From Acidobacteriota bacterium (lineage in GTDB: Bacteria; Acidobacteriota; Terriglobia; Terriglobales; Acidobacteriaceae), in assembly GCA_019247235.1 (NCBI GenBank), contig JAFAPG010000104.1, forward strand, positions 1 to 12,664: DNA of 12,664 nucleotides, given 5' to 3'. The translations under genes were made by a program, and so were the position numbers. The number at the start of each line of letters is the position of its first letter. Position 1 is the stretch's first letter. Below the pieces are notes generated by a model. The model made no database searches, had not been told where the DNA came from, and worked only from the letters and a program-made list of their open reading frames with translations. Below, piece by piece: positions 7,255-12,664 of the stretch.

Positions 7255-7259
7255 CTGAG

Positions 7260-7919
7260 TTGAGTCGAGTTGGCTCGCGTCTGTTGGCGGAAAAAAATGG
7301 ACTTTACCCTGTATTCCTGAAGCTCGGGGGGCGGCGTTGCCTAGTAGTGGGTGCGGGTAAAAGAGCGGAAGAGAGAATTCCCACGTTGCTTGAGTGCGGG
7401 GCGGCAGTGACGGTTGTGGCTCCAGCGGCAACCTCGCGCATCCAGCTCTGGGCCCGAGCGCAAAAGCTGGTTTGGAACCGGCGTCGCTTTGAGTCACAAG
7501 ACCTCGACGATATCTGGCTGTGCGTAGTAGCCACTGACTCCGAAGGGGTGAATCGTTCGATCTTCGAGGAGTCGCACAGTCGGCGAATTCTCTGCAATGT
7601 AGTGCGTGATGGAATTTACTCCAACTTTTATTATCCCGCGGTCGTGAGGCGGGGCCCGCTGCAGATTGCCGTGTCCACCGCCGGCCACAGTGGTGCATTG
7701 GCGCAGCGCTTGCGCGAGGAACTAGAATTCCAGTTCGGGCCGGAGTGGGAGCGCTGGTTGCGTTGGCTAGGCGAGGCCCGATCTTCGCTCTACGACGATC
7801 CTCTTTCTCCCCGGCAGCGTCGCACCCTATTGCGAAAACTCGCCAGCCGCAAAGCGCAAGATGCATTTTTTCGCCGCTGGGGCGTGCTTCCCAAGAACGC
7901 AAAACGGGAAAAACCCTAG
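7260..7919 (+). CDS. sirC: Precorrin-2 dehydrogenase / sirohydrochlorin ferrochelatase homologue (SirC/Met8/CysG N-domain type)
   Basis: Expected to oxidise precorrin-2 (from CobA) to sirohydrochlorin with NAD+, and perhaps to insert iron to give siroheme for NirB. The 219-residue protein opens with YPVFLKLGGRRCLVVGAGKRAEER (about residues 16-39, split across the NAD-binding GxGK motif at 31-34), then TVVAP, ATDS and the conserved core CNVV (112-115), NFYYPAVVRRGPL (122-134) and STAGHSGALAQRLREELE (139-156). S144 matches CysG S128. By my alignment the catalytic Asp (CysG D104, directly after NVV) is R116 here, with D117 next to it. Start is TTG 7260..7262, backed by GGGAGG. It is transcribed divergently from nirB and ends 40 bases from narK. 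No separate SirB-type chelatase is visible, so the protein may be bifunctional or the chelatase may lie elsewhere. Confidence 0.9.
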   Translation: MSRVGSRLLAEKNGLYPVFLKLGGRRCLVVGAGKRAEERIPTLLECGAAVTVVAPAATSRIQLWARAQKLVWNRRRFESQDLDDIWLCVVATDSEGVNRSIFEESHSRRILCNVVRDGIYSNFYYPAVVRRGPLQIAVSTAGHSGALAQRLREELEFQFGPEWERWLRWLGEARSSLYDDPLSPRQRRTLLRKLASRKAQDAFFRRWGVLPKNAKREKP

Positions 7920-7964
7920 ACGGTCTCTCCGCGGCATTCTTTTGCGAGTGCTCGCGTCTCTAGG
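7915..7964. repeat. Inverted repeat across the convergent gene ends
   Basis: CCTAGACG (7915..7922) pairs with CGTCTCTAGG (7955..7964) over eight base pairs with a CT bulge. It spans the siroheme-gene and narK stop codons. A smaller GCGA/TCGC dyad lies inside the 32-base loop. No T-run follows in either direction, so a bidirectional terminator is possible but unproven. Confidence 0.3.
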
Positions 7965-9216
7965 CCTCGTCGGCTATGACCAGCGCTTTTGCCATCTCTC
8001 GGTAGTTGAACACCCCCGCCCGAGTGGCAAAGTTGTGATCCCAAGTCGCACTCCATGCCCGGCCCAATTCAAAAAGCACGGCCGCCGCAATCAGGAACGC
8101 GATAGCAAACAGCAAGAATCCCGCACCGTAGGTCCCCACCTTGTCTTTCAGCGTGCCGAGCAGTGAAGGCAAGAGAAAACCGCCCAGGCCACCGGCGGCT
8201 CCCACCAGGCCGGTCACAACTCCCACGTGCTTTGAAAATCGTTGCGGTACCAGCTGAAACACCGCCCCATTGCCCATGCCCAGCATACCCATCGAGAGAA
8301 AGAACAGAGTGACGACCACGGGAAGGGCGGGAAGAGAACTGATAGCAAACAGCAGACATCCAACTCCGGCTAAAAGTGCTAGTAGCAGCCGGTAACCTCC
8401 TATGCGGTCGGCCAGCCAGCCTCCCACCGGTCTTAAAAAACTTCCGGCTATCACTATCAAGGTGGTAAAGTCGCCGGCCCGCACCCTGGGAAGATGATAT
8501 TGATCATGAAAGAACAGGGTGAGAAAGCTCGCCAGACCCACGAAAGCACCGAAGGTAAAACAATAAAAGAAACAGAACCACGCCGTATCCGCCTGACGGA
8601 AGACGCTTACATAATCCTGCCAGGCTGGACGGGGCGGCCGTTTGGGGCTGTCTCGGGCCAAGAGGGCATAGACGACGAGCACCACCAGCACCGGGATCAT
8701 GGCTAAAGCAAAGGCATTCGCCCATCCCATCGCTTGCGCCAGGCGGGGAGCAAATAGGGTAGCTAGCAAGGTGCCGGAATTGCCGGCCCCGGCAATTCCC
8801 ATGGCCAGGCCCTGATATTCCGCTGGGTACCAGGTTCCCGCTAACGGCAGCGCCACGGCAAAACTGGCGCCGGCGATGCCGAGAAGAAAGCCGACGAGAT
8901 AAAAACTATGGAGGTCCGAGATAAATCGCCAACCCACGAACAACGGTATCAACGTCAGTATTAGGCCACAGAGGCCAGCGCGGCGAGGGCCGATCACATC
9001 ACCCAAGATCCCAAGCAGGGGACGGAAGAAGGAACCGGCGAGCAACGGCAAAGCCACAAGGAATCCTTTCTGCGTCGCTGACAGCTTGTAGCTCTCGGCG
9101 ATGAAAGGTCCTAAGGGACCAAGCAAGACCCAGGCCATGAAACTGACATCAAAGTACAAAAACGCGGCGAGCAGCGTGGGCGTATGACCGGCTTTGAGGA
9201 AACCTGCGAGTTTCAT
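7960..9216 (-). CDS. narK: MFS nitrate/nitrite transporter
   Basis: Inner-membrane major-facilitator nitrate/nitrite porter (NNP family), 418 residues with about 12 hydrophobic helices. Diagnostic features are the two nitrate signatures, AMGIAGAGNSGTLLAT (138-153, with GxGNxG) and GLVGAAGGLGGFLLP (336-350), plus intramembrane arginines R65 (FFRPLLG) and R262 (FLRPVGG) at the places of the nitrate-binding pair in E. coli NarK. It likely imports nitrate for NasA. I chose ATG 9214..9216: a GGAAAGG sequence lies seven bases upstream, and the residues added by a longer in-frame reading to 9330 are charged and unlike a helix start. It follows nasA after 127 bases on the same strand, so the two are probably one transcript, with a hairpin in the gap. 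Import rather than exchange is inferred from the assimilatory context. Confidence 0.95.
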   Translation of the reverse strand: MKLAGFLKAGHTPTLLAAFLYFDVSFMAWVLLGPLGPFIAESYKLSATQKGFLVALPLLAGSFFRPLLGILGDVIGPRRAGLCGLILTLIPLFVGWRFISDLHSFYLVGFLLGIAGASFAVALPLAGTWYPAEYQGLAMGIAGAGNSGTLLATLFAPRLAQAMGWANAFALAMIPVLVVLVVYALLARDSPKRPPRPAWQDYVSVFRQADTAWFCFFYCFTFGAFVGLASFLTLFFHDQYHLPRVRAGDFTTLIVIAGSFLRPVGGWLADRIGGYRLLLALLAGVGCLLFAISSLPALPVVVTLFFLSMGMLGMGNGAVFQLVPQRFSKHVGVVTGLVGAAGGLGGFLLPSLLGTLKDKVGTYGAGFLLFAIAFLIAAAVLFELGRAWSATWDHNFATRAGVFNYREMAKALVIADEA

Positions 9217-9274
9217 GTTTATACCTTTCCTTCCCCCTGTGCTTGTTGCAAGACTCTGGAGCGAGCGAAACTTC

Positions 9275-9304
9275 CTCGAGAACGCTCTCTGGTGCGATCT
9301 CGAG
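9275..9304. other. 30-base hairpin in the nasA-narK gap
   Basis: Two CTCGAG palindromes (9275..9280 and 9299..9304) form the ends of a larger dyad: CTCGAGA pairs with TCTCGAG (seven base pairs), then a single mismatch, CGC with GCG, and an eight-base loop. It begins about 60 bases upstream of the narK ATG. There is no U-run, so it is not a standard terminator. It could stabilise or process the nasA-narK message or bind a regulator. Confidence 0.5.
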
Positions 9305-9343
9305 TATTCAGGACGGGAGCCGGCGTTCACCTAGCTATGACAT

Positions 9344-11569
9344 TCAGGCATGGATACTCCTCGCTCGCCCTCTTGAATGCTTGCGCCCCTCACCGGTGGG
9401 CGTCTTCTCGACGCGCACCGCGCACTGTTTGTAGTTAGGTTCGCGCGAGATTGGATCAAAGGCACTTTGTGTCACTTGGTTGGCATTGCTTTCGAAAAAG
9501 TGAAACGGCATGAATACCTGGCCGGGTGCGATGATTTCCGTCACTCGCAACTCCAGATTGGCTACTCGTCCCCGTCGCGAGATGATGTCAACGCGATCGT
9601 GAGGCCTGAGCTTCAACATCTCGGCATCGCGGGTGTTCATTTCTAGCCAAGCATGCGGCGACATGCGTTCGAGGATAGGCACCTGGCCGGTTTTAGTGCG
9701 TGTGTGCCAGTGCTCAACGGTACGACCGGTATTGAGCACCAAGGGGAATTCGCGGTTCGGCTGTTCCGGAAAGGGCTTCCATTCAATGGAGAAGAACCTG
9801 GCTCGTTGGTCTTCGGTAGGGAAAATGCCGTCACCATAAAGACGGGTGGTGGCAACCTGCCGTGTTCCCTCGGGAAATGGCCATTGCACTCCACCATGCT
9901 TTTCGAGGAGTTCATAACTCAGGCCCGAATAGTCGCACAGCCGCCCTCTGGAGACGCGTTTCCATTCTTCAAAGGCATGCTCAGGCAGTGACCAGCCGGG
10001 GAATAGCTGGTTTTCGCAGCCGAGTTTCTCCGCCAACTTGAGAAAAATTTCAAAGTCGGGCTTCGCCTCTCCCGGCGGCTCGACCGCTTTGTTTACCTTA
10101 CTAACCCGCCGCTCGGAGTTGGTATAGGTGCCTTCCTTCTCGCCCCAGATGGCGGCGGGCAAAACCAAGTGCGCGAGCTCGGAGGTAGGGGTGGGATGAA
10201 AGCCGTCCTGTACGACTAGAAAATCGAGCGTCTCGAGGCCTTGCTTGAGTAAATCCAGGTTGGGAAATGAGACGATGGGATTGGTCGCGATGATCCATAA
10301 AGCGCGGATTTTTTTTCGCACCGCACCTTCGATGATGTCGGGATAGGCGAGGCCACGGGACTTAGGAAGCCGCTCGGAACAGATACCCCAAATCGCCGCC
10401 AGCTCCTCACGATCGCTAGCGCTTTCGAACTTGCGATACCCCGGCAAGCCCGAGGTGAACCCGGTCTCGCGCGTTCCCATGGCGTTACATTGACCGGTAA
10501 TGGAGAAAGGAGAGGCTCCGGGGCGCCCAATGTTTCCCGTTAGGAGCGCCAGGTTGTTGATAGCGTTGACAGTTTCCGCTCCCTGCGTGCTGTGGTTGAC
10601 CCCCATGGTCCAGCCAATGAAAACCGCCTGCGCATTTCCCATAAGATCCGCCGTCCTGCGGATAAGATCTTCACTCAGGCCGGTTATTCCTGAAACATAG
10701 TTAGGGGTATACGGTTGTATGAACTCCTTCAGCTGCTCAAAGCCGGTTGTGTGCCGCTCGATGTAGTCGCGATCGATTCTTCCCCGTTCGATTAGAAGGT
10801 GAACCAGGCCATTGAGCAAAGCAATGTCGGTGCGGGGTTTGATGGGTAGAAACAGGTCCGCCATCATGGCCGTTTTGGTTACGCGCGGGTCGACAACCAC
10901 GAGCGTCTTCTTGTGACCTCTCTCGAGTCTCTGGCAAAGAATAGGATGGTTATCCGCGATATTAGCGCCGATCAGCAGGACGAGGTCCGCTTGCTCGAGG
11001 TCTTCGTAGGCGCCCGGTGGGCCGTCGCTGCCAAAGGAACGTTTATAGCCAGAGACCGCACTAGCCATGCATAAGGTAGTGTTGCCGTCGTAGTTTTTGG
11101 TGCCGAAGCCGAGCTGCACCAGTTTTCCTAAGGTGTAAAACTCTTCGGTGACAAGCTGACCGGTGCTGATGACGGCGAAGGCCTCAGGGCCGTGTCTTTG
11201 CTGAATGTCTCTAATTCTTGTGGCCATGACCTCAAAAGCTTCGTCCCAACTGACGCGAACGTGTCTGCCCTGTTTCATGAGCATGGGATAGTTGGCTCGA
11301 TTGGGGGCGCTAAGCGTGTAGTGCTCGGACAACCCTTTGGGACAAAGTTTCCCGAAATTGACGGGATGGTCGGAGTTTCCACGAACGCTGACCGCCTTTC
11401 CATCCTTCACTCCGAGAAGCATGCCGCAGCCGACAGAGCAGTACCCGCAGGTGGTTGGGATCCAGCGATCCGGAATTTTTTGCGCCGAAGTATGCCCGAA
11501 GCTGGGATCTTCTCCGTACGCGTATTGTTCGGCGAGAATGTCGAGGCCCAGTCGGCGCTTGAGGTTCAC
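9344..11569 (-). CDS. nasA: Assimilatory nitrate reductase catalytic subunit (molybdopterin)
   Basis: Cytoplasmic Mo-bis-MGD enzyme reducing nitrate to nitrite. The 741-residue length fits NarB/NasA. The N-terminal [4Fe-4S] site is C41-x2-C44-x3-C48-x27-C76 (CGYCSVGC ... KLCPKG), and the likely molybdenum ligand is C167 in TTLCMASAVSGY, as in NasA, NarB and NapA. The C-terminal cofactor-binding domain contains VLNTGRTVEHWHTRTKTG, typical of the family. No twin-arginine signal with a hydrophobic stretch is present, which argues for a cytoplasmic assimilatory enzyme rather than periplasmic NapA. It lacks the C-terminal BFD-type [2Fe-2S] domain found in some NasA. The start is GTG 11567..11569, overlapping the upstream TGA stop (GTGA), with GGGAGG four bases before it. 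Coupling to the preceding iron-sulfur/anchor gene suggests that this protein is the electron donor. Confidence 0.94.
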   Translation of the reverse strand: MNLKRRLGLDILAEQYAYGEDPSFGHTSAQKIPDRWIPTTCGYCSVGCGMLLGVKDGKAVSVRGNSDHPVNFGKLCPKGLSEHYTLSAPNRANYPMLMKQGRHVRVSWDEAFEVMATRIRDIQQRHGPEAFAVISTGQLVTEEFYTLGKLVQLGFGTKNYDGNTTLCMASAVSGYKRSFGSDGPPGAYEDLEQADLVLLIGANIADNHPILCQRLERGHKKTLVVVDPRVTKTAMMADLFLPIKPRTDIALLNGLVHLLIERGRIDRDYIERHTTGFEQLKEFIQPYTPNYVSGITGLSEDLIRRTADLMGNAQAVFIGWTMGVNHSTQGAETVNAINNLALLTGNIGRPGASPFSITGQCNAMGTRETGFTSGLPGYRKFESASDREELAAIWGICSERLPKSRGLAYPDIIEGAVRKKIRALWIIATNPIVSFPNLDLLKQGLETLDFLVVQDGFHPTPTSELAHLVLPAAIWGEKEGTYTNSERRVSKVNKAVEPPGEAKPDFEIFLKLAEKLGCENQLFPGWSLPEHAFEEWKRVSRGRLCDYSGLSYELLEKHGGVQWPFPEGTRQVATTRLYGDGIFPTEDQRARFFSIEWKPFPEQPNREFPLVLNTGRTVEHWHTRTKTGQVPILERMSPHAWLEMNTRDAEMLKLRPHDRVDIISRRGRVANLELRVTEIIAPGQVFMPFHFFESNANQVTQSAFDPISREPNYKQCAVRVEKTPTGEGRKHSRGRARSIHA

Positions 11570-12664
11570 TGCGCCTCCCGGGTGGCGAGATAGGGGGCGG
11601 CTATATTTTTAGGAACCACGCTGACATAAAACAAGTACCGTCCAAGAATTTCACCGCAAAGCGCTGCCAGAAACGCGGCGGCAATCGCCGCGGGGGTTGA
11701 AGAAAATAGGGGCAAGGCAATAGCGCCGGTAATGAGAAGCGCACCACGGAGAACAAAATGCCAAGCTAAGACTGTCGAAAGCAGCCGCGCCGAGCTTTGC
11801 AGTTCGAAGGAATCAGCACGGGTGAGGCGAAGAAACTTGAGCGCCTGGTTGAGAAGCTGCGCCGCGCCGGCAGTCACGGCCAGACCTAGACACAGTTGGT
11901 GACCGTCGCTAGCAACATTGGCTTGAAACAACGGCCCCAGAATGGCACCGGTGAGAAAGAATTCGGCAATGGTGTGCGGGGTGTTCCAGGCCGGCCGTGC
12001 GCGCACCAGATAGATACAGGCGCTGGCGGTAATGCCGCCACACCCTAGGAGTACGGTGGCTGCACCCAGGGCTCCGCTAAATCCACGGCCCAACCAGAGC
12101 GAGGCTGCGTACAAAGTGGCGGCCAAAGAAAAGCAGCCAAATAGCAGTACTTCTCGGCTGAGCCAAGAGCGCCTCCACATTTTCAGGGCACGATAGGCAT
12201 GGGCGGGGCGCCCCAGATGCATCGTCGAGGCGCTGAGCGCCAGCCCCCCGACCAGGAGCGAGGCAAAAGCGGCGGCGCCCAGCCGAGCGGTTCGGCCGAG
12301 CAGCTCGGAAAGCCAAATCGTACCCAGCGCTCCCACAGAAAGCTGGGTCAAGACCGTCATCAAGACCAGTGGCCAGTGAGGATGCTCGGGCCGCACCCGC
12401 CCCACGTCGGCCTTCTTCATGTCGCGAGGAAGGTTGTCGGGAAGGGTGACGCGGGTCGTCGAAATACTATCGTCGGCCGATGGCAGGCCAGGAGCGTTGG
12501 CGTTCTCGACATAATCGCGGCGCCACCGCTCGGCGTTGACAATCTCGATGCGAATCGCGCCTTCCGGGCAGGCGTTCACGCAGGCTGGCTCCCGTCCCTG
12601 GCTGAGACGTCCATAGCACATGTCACATTTGCCTACCACGCCGCGTTCGGGGTTGTATTGCGGC
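11566..12664 (-). CDS. Fused DmsB-like iron-sulfur / DmsC-like membrane anchor protein, 5' end beyond window
   Basis: The frame is open to the window edge, reading PQYNPERG before VVGKCDMCYGRL, so the N-terminal part is missing; about 365 residues are visible. First comes the end of a multi-cluster ferredoxin domain with C-x2-C-x11-C-x3-C-P (KCDMC ... ACVNACP), as in the DmsB, NarH and PhsB families. A polar linker of about 80 residues follows. Then come about eight hydrophobic segments with DmsC-type motifs: STMHLGRPAHAYRALK and SWLSREVLLFG. In DMSO reductases these are two subunits, which oxidise menaquinol and pass electrons to the molybdenum subunit. Here they are one polypeptide, and the stop overlaps the nasA start (GTGA). 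A quinol-to-NasA electron route is therefore inferred. The fusion is seen directly, since no stop or start separates the parts. Other members of the CISM family could also match. Confidence 0.88.
   Translation of the reverse strand, partial: PQYNPERGVVGKCDMCYGRLSQGREPACVNACPEGAIRIEIVNAERWRRDYVENANAPGLPSADDSISTTRVTLPDNLPRDMKKADVGRVRPEHPHWPLVLMTVLTQLSVGALGTIWLSELLGRTARLGAAAFASLLVGGLALSASTMHLGRPAHAYRALKMWRRSWLSREVLLFGCFSLAATLYAASLWLGRGFSGALGAATVLLGCGGITASACIYLVRARPAWNTPHTIAEFFLTGAILGPLFQANVASDGHQLCLGLAVTAGAAQLLNQALKFLRLTRADSFELQSSARLLSTVLAWHFVLRGALLITGAIALPLFSSTPAAIAAAFLAALCGEILGRYLFYVSVVPKNIAAPYLATREAQ
11574..11579 (-). promoter_or_regulatory. Ribosome-binding site for the nasA GTG start
   Basis: GGGAGG on the minus strand, four bases before GTG 11567..11569 and inside the end of the upstream anchor gene. 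It supports coupled translation. Confidence 0.6.

Larger units (their letters stand above)
6771..7259. promoter_or_regulatory. Divergent control region between nirB and the siroheme gene
   Basis: This 489-base stretch holds no convincing gene. It must carry the promoters of the nirB run (leftward) and the siroheme gene (rightward). The segment about 7160-7230 is clearly AT-rich. Several dyads lie in it: 6828..6851 (GGCGGGC with GCCCGTC, 10-base loop), 6878..6895 (six-base stem, six-base loop), 6925..6940 (five-base stem, six-base loop), 7016..7035 (eight-base stem, four-base loop) and 7111..7127 (GCCAA with TTGGC). I found no convincing sigma-54 -24/-12 pair. If nirB transcription starts in the AT-rich part, its leader would be several hundred bases long and structured, which would suit RNA-level control. 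Confidence 0.6.

Noticed and set aside
6786..7259. Sigma-54 promoter for the nirB run
   Set aside because: TGGC and TTGC elements occur, but no pair has the needed GG-to-GC spacing of ten bases.
7944..7955. GCGAG-TG-CTCGC as an intrinsic terminator between the convergent genes
   Set aside because: The loop is too small or the stem only four bases, and no T-run follows on either strand.
9217..9330. Longer narK starting at 9330
   Set aside because: The extra 38 residues are charged and unlike the family, while the start at 9216 has a well-placed ribosome-binding site.
1..12664. Mobile elements, CRISPR arrays, tRNA or rRNA genes
   Set aside because: I saw no transposase or integrase motifs, no regularly spaced direct repeats, and no tRNA-like or rRNA-like stretches on either strand.

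Overview
The window is a compact nitrate and nitrite assimilation island from a Gram-negative bacterium of moderately high GC. A signal-peptide-bearing beta-barrel protein shows there is an outer membrane. The gene set and protein style (NasA with a DmsBC-like partner, NarK, an alginate-export-type porin, FNT channel, NirBD, split siroheme genes) suggest an Acidobacteriota soil bacterium to me. That placement is an inference from remembered family resemblance; nothing here is a lineage marker.

Layout. From the right edge, on the minus strand: a partial iron-sulfur/membrane-anchor fusion (11566..12664), nasA (9344..11569, four-base GTGA overlap) and narK (7960..9216). Tail-to-tail with narK is the only plus-strand gene, a precorrin-2 dehydrogenase/ferrochelatase homologue (7260..7919). 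A 489-base region rich in dyad symmetry separates it from the divergent minus-strand run nirB (4362..6770), nirD (3931..4365, ATGA overlap), an FNT nitrite channel (3023..3895), an outer-membrane porin (1660..2988) and cobA (824..1597). After a 122-base gap comes a zinc alcohol dehydrogenase (1..701) that runs off the left edge.

How the genes fit together. NarK brings nitrate across the inner membrane; the porin may carry it, or nitrite, across the outer membrane. Cytoplasmic NasA (4Fe-4S, Mo-bis-MGD) reduces nitrate to nitrite. The fused DmsB/DmsC-like protein is positioned to feed NasA from the quinol pool, in place of the usual ferredoxin or NAD(P)H-dependent partner. NirBD reduces nitrite to ammonium with NAD(P)H and siroheme, and the FNT channel moves nitrite. 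CobA and the precorrin-2 dehydrogenase make the siroheme. The alcohol dehydrogenase has no obvious role in the pathway.

No mobile element, CRISPR array, rRNA, tRNA or transcriptional regulator is visible. The points that most deserve a second look are the membrane-anchored partner of an assimilatory NasA, the hairpin-rich nirB leader (including two six-base-loop hairpins), a strong dyad at 7016..7035, a 30-base hairpin just ahead of narK, and an Asp-to-Arg change at the expected catalytic position of the siroheme enzyme.
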